Shown one piece after another: positions 53,298 to 63,531 of a stretch of DNA of 64,000 nt. The stretch is from Mesostigma viride (Eukaryota > Streptophyta > Mesostigmatophyceae > Mesostigmatales > Mesostigmataceae). The position numbers were made by a program, and so were the translations under genes. The stretch is taken from NCBI GenBank assembly GCA_009746045.1, contig RPFO01000961.1:18501-82500 (forward strand). Direction: 5' to 3'. The notes under the pieces were generated by a model. The model made no database searches. It saw only the letters and a program-made list of their open reading frames with translations, and had not been told where the DNA came from. Each line of letters opens with the position of its first letter. Within the stretch, counting starts at the first letter, position 1.

Positions 53298-56200
53298 GTG
53301 AAGCAGTCCCGTGTACATAGTGAGACACCCTGTGGGGACACAGCTTCACATGTAAATAAATCTGGGCAGGGTGCCACCTCTGATCAGCACCAGGGGTGTA
53401 CTGATGTTCTCATTCCACAAGATTGCATGCATGCTGCAGCACAACAATCCCCTCAACTGTCAACAGGTGGAGGGTCCCCAGACAGGGTTGGCTCTGGGAG
53501 CCTAGATGCTCTGCTGGGAGGGTCTGCTGGGTCCTCTGGATCCAAGATGCAGAAGGTGGATGTTGCGTCCTCACACGCAGGGCCCGTCCAGGCGTCTTCC
53601 CAGGTGCGTAATCTGGCTAGGCAACTGAGCTACACGGATGCTGGACGCAGGCTGCACAATATCTTTGGTCACACAGCCATGGCTGAGATGTTTGGTTGGA
53701 AGATTGGAGATGAGCCACTGAGGGAAGCATGCAGGGCTGCAGCTGAGCAATGTGCTTGTAAGGAGAATGCTGCCAAGAAGCCAAGGTCCCATGCTAGGGA
53801 GCCTGCCAGGGAGAAGGGGGACATCCAGGTAGACGTCCAGCATATCAGGGGCTTATACATTTTGGTGGCAGTGGACAGATTTAGCAGGTACAGGCTGCTC
53901 CAGATTCTGCCAGATATGAAGGGGAATACCCTGCTGCTGGGCTTGCAGACTCTCTTACCAGGCTTTGGGGTGTACAAGACAGTACAGGCTGATATTCAGT
54001 TTGAGTGCCTACTGTCACAGCAGGAGCAACTGCCATGCAAGCTGCTGGTCACGCCCAGGGAGAGCCATGGACAGCAAGGTGCTGTGGAGAGATCCATCAG
54101 GGAGGTCAAGACCGTAGTGCTGGCAGAACCTAAGGTGCCACTGGTAGCATCTGCTTTGGAGAGGGCAGTGTGGACCAGGCAGGTGGAAGAACAGTTGAAC
54201 CTCAGAATAAACTACTATTATGACGGGGTGGCTGTCAATCCTGTAGCACTGCAGTTTGGGATGCTAGCCCAGGAAGTGGTCCAGGCTTGCTTGAGGAAAG
54301 CAGACAGGGTGTTTGCTCAGTTGAGACGCAAGGATAGGGGCTGGAATGTGCTGAGGCCTCAGGTGGGGCTGAAGGTCAGAATGTGGAAGGAGCCATCAAT
54401 GCAGGGCAAGAGGGGCAAGTGGCAGAACGGGGTGGTGACCTGTGTGGAAGATGCCAATCGTTCCTGCCTTGTGGCCTTGGAGAGTAATCCCAGGCATGTT
54501 TACAGGTTGAGCTGGGCCAACGTCAAGGAACGCAAGCCACATGCAATCTGGCCTGCAGACGGGCCTGGACCCCAGTGTTGGCTGGAGGGCCAGGTTAAGG
54601 ACCAGGTAGTTGATGTGCCTGTCACTGACGTGGGAGGTGGCTATCCCTCTGATGATGATGAGGTGCAGGAGGCAACTGCATCACCTGTGGTGGAGCCAAC
54701 GGGGGCTGGGCCTGCACCAGGGTCCAAGAGGCCACTCATGGCAGACATTGTCCGGTCGCTCATGTTCAACAAGCACAAGGATCCCAAGGTATCTAAGTTG
54801 ACTGAATGGGGTTCTTGCTGGGCTGCTACCCTAGAAGTGGATACTAACTCAGAGGTGTCTATCATCAGGGTGGAGGATGCTCAGGGCCTGAAGGTGAATA
54901 AGGCTGGCTGCAGGGCAGTGAGTGACTTTACGGGCACTGTAACAATGAAGATCCTAGGGGAAGTGACTGTGCCTATCCTGGGTGTCCCCACTGCGTTCTG
55001 TGTGGTGGAAGGGTACCAGGGGCCTGCCATTTTGGGCCAGAATTTCTTGTGCATGCCAGGAGTGACTCTGTCAGCAGATGAGCTTGCACTAGAAGGTCAT
55101 GGCAGTTTGCCCCTCCAGAGATATCACTACTCCAAGGGTCTAGCTGTGGCAGTCAAGGCTGTGAAGGGGCAGCAGAGTGTGGGGCCTGAAGGCAAGGAGC
55201 CCATTGCTGAGGACTTGTTGATCATCCCAACCACCCTAGATCCACGGGACTTGGGGGTGCACAAGTACCAGATTGCTGGTCACAGTCCTATTTCCTGGCA
55301 CCAGTTGGTAGAGTTGATGCAAAGCCCCAAGATGGCTAAGGCATGGATTCTAGGGTTTGTCTCCAGTGGGCATGACTGGATAGTGTCTAACTGTGCTGAG
55401 CCTGTGGATGAGTTGCCCAGGGAGCATCAGTTGCTAAGGCTCTTGTTTGTGCTCAAGCTGAAGGAGATAGACGGTGTGCAGGTGCCACATGTGAGGCCAG
55501 TTGTGACTGAGTACCATGGCACGGGGGAGCTGACAGATGAGGAGTTGTATACGCCTGGGATGCTGCATGATACCTGGAGGATTGTTCTGTGTATATATCT
55601 GTCTTTCCTGGTCAAGGGCATTGCGTACAGCTCTGTGCTGATTGATTTCAAGAGGGCTTTTCTCAAGGGTGATGTGGAGCAGGCCAAGGAGACGTGGCGT
55701 GATATCCCTCCCTTCTTTGTAACAGTGCCCAAGGTGTGGAGAGCAGAGATCAAGTCAAAATATCTCAGAATACTCAAGGGTTTGGAGGGTCTCAGGTCCA
55801 GCCCTATCATCTGGAGAAAGAGCCTGGAAAAGTTTCTGAAAACTCACTGTGGCTTTACTGTGTCTCCAGTTGATCCTTGCTTGTTCCAGAGTACTCATGA
55901 AGGGTTGCCTGTGTTTGCATCTCTGCATGGAGATGACCTGCACCTTCTAGGGCCTCCTGAGTGGGTGGATTCAGTACTGTCCAAGATCCAGAAGAGGTTT
56001 GAGTTAGGAAAGGTCCAGCACATGAAGCAGGATGAGCCCATGGTGTTTTGTGGAATGCAGGCCACGCTGATCAAGAGGGCAGGTACTTGGTTTATCAAGA
56101 TGGAGGGTGGCAACAACTATCCTCAGCAGATCATTGATGCCCTCCAGCAGCCCATTACCCAGGCCAGGTGTGCCACAATCAGGGGAATGTTGGCTTGGCT

Positions 56201-56825
56201 AGCTAGCATTTGTGCCCCAGATTTGTTGGTGCTGAGTAGGCTCACAGATGCTCAGCTGGTTGAGGTAGGGGCAGAGCAGGTGGTTGAGTCTGTCAGGAGC
56301 TCACCTCCACTCATACTGGCAGCTGTGGACTTGTACAAACCACTCAACATGGTGCTTTTTGTGGACAGTTCCATGGACAGCAGGAAGGTGACGGATGTCA
56401 GGGGTAGGGCAGCAGCACTCATTACACTACAACAGGAGCACACTTCTCTGGTCAGCTGGTACAGTAGGTTACAGAACAGGGTGACGCCCAGCAGTGACAT
56501 TGCTGAGTGCAGGGCAATATGTGAGGGGCTACACACTGCTCTTTACCTCAGGGAGTTATTCTACCAGCTCTGTCAGGTAGCTTCCTGTAGCTTGCAGCTG
56601 CATACACTGGTCAAGACAGACAGCATGGGCATGGTGCAGTTTGTGCACAGACAGCTCGCCAGGAGCAGAGATCTTGATTATTTGTTGCTGAAGGAGATGT
56701 CTTACCTTGCTCATCTTGAACATGTGCCTGGTGTTGACAACCCAGCAGACGCCCTCACCAAGCTGGAGAGCAAGGCTGAGCTGCAATACCGGCCGGGCCC
56801 ACTTCAAATGTTCCGAAAAGTGTGA
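53298..56825 (+). CDS. Copia-like pol: integrase, protease-like, RT, RNase H; 1175 aa
   Basis: The integrase zinc site is H120, H125, C152, C154. Its core has D179 (IQVDVQHI), D232 (VQADIQFE) and E264 (GAVERSIR), with 31 residues between the last two rather than the usual ~35. A basic C-terminal part follows to ~415. Residues ~505-600 look like a retropepsin: LEVDTNSEVSII with D515-T516 where D-T/S-G is expected, and PAILGQNFL (578-580 ILG) at the right distance. RT: motif A D783 (LIDFKRAFLKGD), motif C HGDDLHLL with D879/D880. RNase H: D1023 (FVDSS), E1070, D1108, then HVPGVDNPADALTK. The last ~8 codons and stop come from the inserted MITE. Confidence 0.85.
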   Translation: MKQSRVHSETPCGDTASHVNKSGQGATSDQHQGCTDVLIPQDCMHAAAQQSPQLSTGGGSPDRVGSGSLDALLGGSAGSSGSKMQKVDVASSHAGPVQASSQVRNLARQLSYTDAGRRLHNIFGHTAMAEMFGWKIGDEPLREACRAAAEQCACKENAAKKPRSHAREPAREKGDIQVDVQHIRGLYILVAVDRFSRYRLLQILPDMKGNTLLLGLQTLLPGFGVYKTVQADIQFECLLSQQEQLPCKLLVTPRESHGQQGAVERSIREVKTVVLAEPKVPLVASALERAVWTRQVEEQLNLRINYYYDGVAVNPVALQFGMLAQEVVQACLRKADRVFAQLRRKDRGWNVLRPQVGLKVRMWKEPSMQGKRGKWQNGVVTCVEDANRSCLVALESNPRHVYRLSWANVKERKPHAIWPADGPGPQCWLEGQVKDQVVDVPVTDVGGGYPSDDDEVQEATASPVVEPTGAGPAPGSKRPLMADIVRSLMFNKHKDPKVSKLTEWGSCWAATLEVDTNSEVSIIRVEDAQGLKVNKAGCRAVSDFTGTVTMKILGEVTVPILGVPTAFCVVEGYQGPAILGQNFLCMPGVTLSADELALEGHGSLPLQRYHYSKGLAVAVKAVKGQQSVGPEGKEPIAEDLLIIPTTLDPRDLGVHKYQIAGHSPISWHQLVELMQSPKMAKAWILGFVSSGHDWIVSNCAEPVDELPREHQLLRLLFVLKLKEIDGVQVPHVRPVVTEYHGTGELTDEELYTPGMLHDTWRIVLCIYLSFLVKGIAYSSVLIDFKRAFLKGDVEQAKETWRDIPPFFVTVPKVWRAEIKSKYLRILKGLEGLRSSPIIWRKSLEKFLKTHCGFTVSPVDPCLFQSTHEGLPVFASLHGDDLHLLGPPEWVDSVLSKIQKRFELGKVQHMKQDEPMVFCGMQATLIKRAGTWFIKMEGGNNYPQQIIDALQQPITQARCATIRGMLAWLASICAPDLLVLSRLTDAQLVEVGAEQVVESVRSSPPLILAAVDLYKPLNMVLFVDSSMDSRKVTDVRGRAAALITLQQEHTSLVSWYSRLQNRVTPSSDIAECRAICEGLHTALYLRELFYQLCQVASCSLQLHTLVKTDSMGMVQFVHRQLARSRDLDYLLLKEMSYLAHLEHVPGVDNPADALTKLESKAELQYRPGPLQMFRKV
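54810..55110 (+). other. Protease-like segment between integrase and RT
   Basis: Codes for pol residues about 505-604. The DTNS and ILG blocks are 65 residues apart, as the active-site and hydrophobic-hydrophobic-Gly motifs of retropepsins are. Asn replaces the Gly of the DTG/DSG triad, so activity is uncertain. Confidence 0.5.
56787..56790. repeat. MITE target-site duplication, left
   Basis: TACC before the MITE; its partner is at 57284-57287. Confidence 0.6.
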
Positions 56826-57283
56826 CACTTTTGGTCGTTTTTTTTACTTTTTCGACGATCGTCACTCTGCAGAGTGATTCGTCGTGCGAAATCGTGCGAA
56901 ATTGTGCGAAATTTGCTGAAATCGTGTGAAATTTGCTGAAATCGTGCGAATTTGTGCGAAATTTGCTGAAATTGTGCGAAATTTCATGTGAAAAATGTCA
57001 ACGGTAAAAAATTTTGATGTGCACAACGTGTGTGAATTCATGCGAAATTTTGTCAAACGTCACTCCCCAAAACGACCCTTGGTTGAAATCCATGCGAAAT
57101 TGTGCGAAATCATGCAAAATTGTGCGAAATCGTGCGAAATCGTGCGAAAATGTGTGAAAATTTTGCGAAAATCACGCGAAAATCACGCGAACTCGTGCGA
57201 AATTTTATTTTTTTTTTGCGAAAAACGACCAAAAGTGTCACACACTTGGCTTGGACGGCGGAACATTTGAAGTGGGCCCGGCC
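56791..57283. mobile_element. 493-bp MITE in the end of the Copia pol gene
   Basis: Terminal inverted repeats GGCCGGGCCCACTTCAAATG at both ends, extending with small gaps through GTGTGACACTTTTGGTCGTT. Its interior is a degenerate (ATCGTGCGAAA)n tract at about 56880-57220. TSD is probably TACC (4 bp). It interrupts the pol frame and supplies the present stop codon. Without it the frame would read on 14 more codons to a TGA at 57329-57331. Confidence 0.8.
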
Positions 57284-57287
57284 TACC
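57284..57287. repeat. MITE target-site duplication, right
   Basis: TACC after the MITE; see 56787-56790. Confidence 0.6.
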
Positions 57288-57331
57288 CTGTGCTCAAAGG
57301 GCTCATGTACCCCTTTACTGGTGGGACTTGA

Positions 57332-58299
57332 AGTCCAGCCTTTGCCAGTTGGTGGCTGACCAGTGCTGTTGTCCCCAGGGGGGAGGGCAACAGGTAGCCT
57401 ACCTGTCACCAAGCAGGTAGAAGGCTCAACAGGAGCAAGCTCTTCCTGTAAAGGATTAGCACAGTGGGATGCCTTTGGCCTCGGGCAGTTAGGCCATGAC
57501 AGGGCAGACCATGTTGAGAGTTCTTCCAGGTTGTTTGTATATATCTCTCTTGTTTAGTTTTCTTTAGCTGTGAATAAGTGACAACCTTGGATATTATGGT
57601 GTTGTAACCTGACAGTTGGACCTTGCTGGTGCAGGCTGGTCCACTGGGAACACTCAACATTGGTTTTGGTGGATATTCTATAATAAAACATAATCATGTT
57701 GTATGCCAATCTCTCTTGTTGTCTGTCATGTGACCAGGTTAAGTTTAACCTGGGGTTCTGGGGTAGGGTTCGATTCCCTAGTTGAGCCACAGCCTGGTAT
57801 GTATGACTCCTGGGCTTTAACACCCAGTGATGACATGGGCTCCCCATCAAGCAGTGGCACAGTGGTGTTGAACTCAAGTGGTTTCCATTGGTGAACATTT
57901 GGATGGATGATGCCTGGAACGCTCGGGGCGGGCGCCATGAAACGGGCGCCAGTGATAACTGGGAAGACCAGGAACTCACTGTAATACGTTTCCTGTAGTC
58001 AGGGCCTCTCATTCAGATATCCAGGATATGTTGCCTAAGGAATATTCAACATCCTCCTTTAAGCCCAAGCCAAGGTACAGTTGCAAAAGAAAGGGTTGGG
58101 GATGACCTGCAGGTCAAGTTAATGATCAGATGGCAGGGTTGAACCATAGATCCCTAAGAAGGATACCATTAAGGTGGCAAAAGGGGTGCTCATGAGGCTT
58201 ATTATAAGTCCAGGGTAACCAGTTGTCCATTTCACAAGGCAGCAAGGAATGGGTTGGTCATGGTGTGAAGCTTGCAGCTCCAAAACAAGAAAGGGTTGG
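57332..58299 (+). other. Copia-like 3' untranslated region
   Basis: No coding frame. It ends in a purine-rich AACAAGAAAGGGTTGG next to the 3' LTR, the likely polypurine tract (about 58284-58299). Confidence 0.6.
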
Positions 58300-58943
58300 A
58301 GTTAGCATATTGGTGATGCAATATGCTAAGCATATCATACCTGAAGTGGCCTTTCCAACGCCGTGCTAAACGCCTCATTTGGACAAGGAACTTGAGAGTT
58401 ATCAAGTCCCGAAGTAATGCCGCCGGACGCTACAGCAGTACCAGGACTAAGGACACGTGAGGGACAGGGCACGTGGCAGTGTTGGGTGAACCATCACACG
58501 TTACGTGTCACAGGACCGACTGTCACTAGGAGGTACTGTGGTCAATATTGGTTGATGGTACCAAGAATGTCACAGGACTTCAGGACTGGCAGTCCTGCAG
58601 GCCTGGGATGGACGGGTACTTGTCATGACGGATAAATCCAGAGCGTTACTGTCATTCATGGAAGGACAGACGTCCTGGATTGATGCAACCAAGGAAATTG
58701 ACAGTGGCGGACCTGCCAAGGCGTGCAAGGCCTGGCAGCAATGGTGAGACCTAGAAAGGCTCGGACACAGCAGTGGCCAAGCGTCTTTTCCCAACACCGT
58801 CCGTGGGTACTGCCGCCTCAGGCTAGTGACCACAGGGTAGTGAGGCAACTGTGGTAAAGGTTAAAAGCCGCTGGTTGAAACCATGGCTCCATTCATCACA
58901 TCTTGGGAAGACCAGAAACTCACTGTTCCGCGTTCATCTAAAT
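58300..58943 (+). repeat. Copia-like 3' LTR, 644 bp
   Basis: Same length as the 5' LTR; I see a difference only near the end (CTGTTCCG against CTGATCCG). Confidence 0.88.
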
Positions 58944-59892
58944 CATGGCCCGTCTACGTACATGGATGTCAAGGAATAGTAAATGATGAGGATTCAGGCT
59001 CCCATGGTGTCATCATGGCTTGTCTACGTACATGGTTGGCATTTATGTAATTAATGAGGAGGATTCAGGCTCCCATGGTGTCTCCATGGCTGGCCTACGT
59101 ACATGGATGTCAAGGAATAGTAAATGATGAGGATTCAGGCTCCCATGGTGTCATCATGGCCCGTGTACGTACATGGATGGCATGTATGTAATTAATGAGG
59201 AGGATTCAGGCTCCCATGGTGTCATCATGGCTGGCCTACGTACATGGATGGCATGTATGTAATTAATGATGAGGATTCAGGCTCCCATGGTGTCATCATG
59301 GCCCGTCTACGTACATGGATGTCAAAGAAAAAAAAATGACGAGGATTCAGGCTCCCATGGTGTCATCATGGCTTGTCTACGTACATGGATGTCTCATAAA
59401 AAAAATGATGAGGATTCAGGCTCCCATGGTGTCATCATGGCCCGTCTACGTACATGTGGTTGGCATTTATGTAATTAATGAGGAGGATTTAGGCTCCCAT
59501 GGTGTCATCATGGCTGCATGGCCTACGTACATGGATGGCATGTATGTAATTAATGATGAGGATTCAGGCTCCCATGGTGTCATCATGGCCCGTCTACGTA
59601 CATGAATGGCATTTATGTAATTAATGATGAGGATTCAGGCTCCCATGGTGTCATCATGGCCCGTCTACGTACATGGATGTCAAGGAATAGTAAATGATGA
59701 GGATTCAGGCTCCCATGGTGTCATCATGGCTTGTCTACGTACATGGTTGGCATTTATGTAATTAATGAGGAGGATTCAGGCTCCCATGGTGTCTCCATGG
59801 CTGGCCTACGTACATGGATGTCAAAGAAAAAAAAATGATGAGGATTCAGGCTCCCATGGTGTCATCATGGCTTGTCTACGTACATGGAGTCA
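58944..59892 (-). repeat. Right satellite array, part 3
   Basis: Starts with the CATGG target duplication (58944-58948), then continues the ~71-bp satellite up to the right arm. It includes another copy of the TCAAAGAAAAAAAAATGACG variant. Confidence 0.95.
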
Positions 59893-61877
59893 TATTGATT
59901 CATGGAACAATGAACTGATACCATTCTTAATTGAAAATTGTTCTTGATACTTTCACATGCATGCCCGGAATCGTGAATTTGTGCGGGTTTCCATGATGAC
60001 AATCCTCATTGAATTCTTGAGCACACAATATTGAGCAATTTAGGGGCACTTCGGCAATGTTGACCATTTTCATTCATGATAAAATTAACATTTAATGCAA
60101 TAAATACATATTCCACTCATTTTAATAAACCATGCAAAAACTTTACAAGCACGCTCAAGCTAGGGGTGGGCTGGCATGCACGCGTGGGTGTGGGGGTGGG
60201 CTGGCATGCATGCGTGGGTGTGGGGTTGGGCTAGCCTGCATGCGTGGGTGTGTGGGGGGGCTGGCATGCATGCGTGGGTGTGTGTGGGGGGCTAGCATGC
60301 ATGCGTAAGTGTGGGGGGGGCTGGCATGCATGCGTGGGTGTGTATGGGGGCTGGCATGCATGCGTGGGTGTGTGTGGGGGGCTAGCATGCATGCGTGGGT
60401 GTGGGGGGGGCTGTCATGCATGCGTGGGTGTGTGGGGGGGCTGGCATGCATGCGTGGGTGTGTGGGGGGGCTAGCATGCATGCGTGGGTGTGGGGGTGGG
60501 CTAGCATGCATGCGTGGGTGTGAGTGTGGGCTAGCATGCATGCGTGGGTGTGGGGGGGGGCTAGCATGCATGCGTGGGTGTGGGGGGGCCGGGGCCGGGG
60601 CTAGCATGCATGCGTGGGTGTGGGGGTGGGCTAGCATGCATGCGTGGGTGTGGGGGGGGGCTAGCACGCCCCACCCCTCCATCGGCACAGCCAGCCTTGT
60701 GAGTCTACCCTTAACAACAAGGCTGGTAGGACGACACGTTTGAGCAGCATATGTCATGCCTATCTCAGGCTAATAATGTGTGATTTTGTGCCAACAACCA
60801 AGTTGTTCCACCCAACAACACATTATAAACCCTCTTCCAAAATGCCCAACAAGCCGGACACGTGGAGGACCACACACGCAGTATATAAAGAGAAAATAAG
60901 CTGACTTTTTATCCAGCCAACCTGTGGCTAGCTGCTCTGGTTAGCATGACAAATGCTAACATTTACTCAGTGGGAAAGGTGAAGAGACCATTGGAACAGC
61001 CTACCTGACGCATGTGCCACCAAAGCATTGTGTCCCGCAAAATGCACACTGCCTCCTTTCTAACAAGCACGAGCCGCTCTCTTTAGGAGACAGGTGCCAG
61101 CTCGTCAGTGTCTGGGGAAAATGATGCCGCTGCTTAGGAAGACCGCGTGAATTTCCTCGAACACAACTGTCTATAAAGCAAAAGAAATTTCAGAGAAGCA
61201 TGGAAATAAAAGCATTACACCTTCCCGACAGGTTGTGGGCCACGCGCTGCAGCAAGCCAGCCACGTCACAGACGAACTTGCTTAAAAACATCCAGGAATC
61301 CAGCGATGCAGCGCCAGGACCCGCAACTTCATGGCTGCATCTGGCCGGAAAGAAGGCAAAAAGCTTACGCTCAACGAGCTAAGAAAGCAGGAAAGCGCTA
61401 TCTTAGGACGTTTAATACAAGAACGTACCATAACGGGCATTTATTCGTGCCCAGGCGCACAAGAAAGGCCACCCTTTCATGGAGAGGTCGGGCGCGCATC
61501 GCGCAGGCCTAATGTTATCTTACCGCAAAATGACGGGAAAGGTAAAGATAGCAGCGGGAATTTTTACGGCTTTAGAAACATCATTAAACTAGCTTCCATT
61601 AGGACCATCAAAACTGGCAACAATCGACAATCACACCTGCAGGCATCAATTATACTTTATTCATCCCGACAGAAATTCAGGCCGGACCCCCCTGCCGATG
61701 GTAAAGAAAAAGAGCCCGCGACATTATAGATCGCAACTATCCCACCATAAATTAGAATCAGTAACTAATTTTCTCCAAGAATCGAGCATTTTTTCTGCTT
61801 TCCGCGAGCCAGATTTGTCACGTTTCGTCTAAAAGCAGTCGCCATGGCCACTTCCGCAAGGGGTGCGCGCACCGTGC
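59893..61877 (-). repeat. Right arm of the giant inverted repeat
   Basis: Reverse complement of 27014-28997. Plus-strand frames 61200-61382 and 61331-61729 (with RRPNVILPQNDGKGKDSSGN) correspond to minus frames in the left arm. Left and right versions differ by frame-changing indels, which argues against a selected protein. No recognisable gene. Confidence 0.85.
60166..60664. repeat. Minisatellite with GCATGCATGC palindrome, right arm
   Basis: Inverted counterpart of 28236-28725, with about 17 units of GGGGGGCTGGCATGCATGCG and TGGGTGTG. It shares the interrupting GGGGCCGGGGCCGGGGCTAG unit with the left arm. Confidence 0.95.
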
Positions 61878-62783
61878 ACCCACTTTTCACGGTACGGAGG
61901 GTACCGCGGAATTTTTTTGGCGCGGAAAATATTCGCCGCGCCGAGTCCCCTTAACCATGCATGCATGCCCGTCGTCTCCAAACATTGCATTACATGCACG
62001 TGACGGCGTGTTCCCTCGGTCATGGTGCGCGGCGGTGCCAGCTGGACTGATGTCATGCCCTCCACGTAGGCTCGTTCTACATTTCAGAACTGATCCATGG
62101 CGCATAATTAGAATTTTGGAAGGTAGAATCAGGTTCTGAAGGTTCTACATAGTAGCCTAGTAAGGGTACACTAACATGTAGCCCAGTAGTTACTAATCCT
62201 GCGATCATGACGGAATATACATGTAGTGATACTAATCGATACATGTAGTACACATGGTTGGCGCACAGAATGTTGTACAACCTGCCCTACATGTCGGAAA
62301 AACGCACACTCTGACAAACGTGATTGGAATATATTGTACAACATCATCACTAACGCTACATCCGGAACTGTTCTAGTGAATAGCATTACAATGTACTCCC
62401 CCGGCAGGTGTGGGTGCCCGAGTACTTGGAGTCTGAACACGCAGTGTCGACTCCTATTGGTGCAAAGGCATTTTTGTCGTCTCTTCATTTTTTTTTCTCC
62501 GTTACCACTATATATTGTACAATAGCATGTAGGATGGTACATCCAGAACTGTTCGAGCGAATAGCAGGGGGATCTACACCCCCGGTGGGGATCTACACCC
62601 TACTCCAATACCTGGATGAGACCGGCAGTCGCCGTGTCGAATCCTTTTTGCGGCATGTCAGTTTTCAGGGTTCTTTTTTTTTAGTTTTTTTCCCTTTTTT
62701 TTTTTTTCTCCATTTTTACAAATCAGATTTTTTCAGAACAGTGCATACGGCTAAGCTTTCATTTCGCAAGACAATTCTTACGG
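61878..62783. other. No gene seen; right flank of the giant element
   Basis: Contains short dyads (CACGGTACGGAGGGTACCGCGG, GGCGCGGAAAATATTCGCCGCGCC) directly outside the arm, T-rich runs (62483-62496, 62676-62713) and a near-direct repeat of GGGGATCTACACCC (about 62569 and 62587). No supported ORF. Confidence 0.45.
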
Positions 62784-63531
62784 CACCTTCCAAAGTCCCT
62801 GGTGTGTGTCAGTGCAGCGTCGACATGGCATGCGTGGAGGATATTTGCGTACGTACGACGAATCATGTGAAACGACTGGTCCAACCTGAAAAATTTTGAA
62901 TTTTTGCCGTGTCCAGTAACGGTCCTAGGTTGCACCCGCGGGCCGTTCCGGCAGCTGTACAGAATAGATCAGAAAGATACGCCGCGGAATGACGCCAGTG
63001 CCCGGCAAATGTGAGTCGGGAACTGAACAGTCACTACAAACGTCGAAAATCTATTGCTCCACCCCCCCAAAAAAAGCGTTCCGGAACTGTTCGAAGCGAA
63101 TAGCACTGACAGGATTCGAACCTGCGTCCAGAGTGAGGTTGCGGAGTGAGGGAGGCCAGCCATCATGGTCCGCACACAAATCTGGCTCGGGTCCGATCCC
63201 TGTCAGTGCTCTTCGCTTCGAACAGGTCCGGAACGCTTTTTTGTGGGGTGGAGCAATAAATACTCGACATTTGCAGTGACTGTTCAGTTCCGGGCTCACA
63301 AATGATTTGCCGGGCACAGGCGTCGTTGCGCGGCGTATCTTTGTGATCTTTTCTGTACAGCTGTCGGAACGGCCCGCGGGTGCAACCTAGGACCGTTACT
63401 GGACACGGAAAAAATTTAAAATTTTTCAGGTTGGACCAGTCGTTTCACATGATTCGTCGTACGTACGCAAATATCCTCCACGCATGCCATGTCGACGCTG
63501 CACTGACACACACCAGGGACTTTGGAAGGTG
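62784..63531. repeat. ~750-bp palindrome with tRNA-like centre
   Basis: The left arm (62784 to about 63128) and right arm (about 63178-63531) are inverted repeats with scattered mismatches, starting CACCTTCCAAAGTCCC...GACATGGCATGCGTGGAGGA. The centre holds two divergent tRNA-like 3' halves facing each other. It looks like a foldback element or an inverted duplication of a locus next to a tRNA gene. Confidence 0.8.
63102..63210. other. tRNA-like 3' halves in head-to-head orientation
   Basis: The minus strand contains the perfect B-box GGTTCGAATCC (63112-63122), followed by a 7-nt segment CAGTGCT. The plus strand has GGTCCGATCCC (63190-63200) and again CAGTGCT (63204-63210). AGCACTG opens the 109-bp unit on either strand and could pair with it as an acceptor stem. 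A TTGCGGAGTGAGG stretch could serve as a weak A-box on the plus strand. I cannot fold a normal D or anticodon arm, so this is probably tRNA-derived rather than a working gene. Confidence 0.45.

Larger units (their letters stand above)
50271..58943 (+). mobile_element. Copia-like LTR retrotransposon, 8.67 kb
   Basis: Two 644-bp LTRs (50271-50914, 58300-58943) that differ at about one or two bases; 5-bp TSD CATGG; internal order unknown ORF, gag with CCHC knuckle, then integrase-(protease-like)-RT-RNase H. RT after integrase is the Copia arrangement. The LTRs begin AGTTAG and end CTAAAT, not TG...CA. A 493-bp MITE sits at the end of pol. Near-identical LTRs mean very recent insertion, although frameshifts interrupt ORF1 and gag. 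Confidence 0.88.
27014..61877. mobile_element. Giant ~35-kb inverted-repeat satellite element
   Basis: The arms at 27014-28997 and 59893-61877 are inverted copies (about 94% identical by eye, with small indels). Both end in GCACGGTGCGCGCACCCCTT at the outer edge, which includes the palindrome GGTGCGCGCACC. Inside are satellite arrays in opposite orientations and a GC-rich core at 37.9-39.4 kb. Removing the nested elements (32758-35319, 43073-49742, 50271-58943) leaves about 17 kb, roughly symmetric around the core. I see no clear target duplication (flanks ...TATGTCG and ACCCACT) and no transposase inside. It could be a giant foldback-type transposon, a segment duplicated head to head, or a structural locus. 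Confidence 0.7.

Noticed and set aside
61331-61729. 132-codon frame in the right arm as a gene
   Set aside because: The matching frame in the left arm is shorter and its ends differ through indels. No family resemblance and no sign of selection at the protein level.
27014-61877. Giant element as a Helitron or Maverick/Polinton
   Set aside because: No TC...CTRR ends or Rep/helicase for a Helitron. No DNA polymerase, integrase or capsid genes for a Maverick. Long inverted arms alone are not enough.
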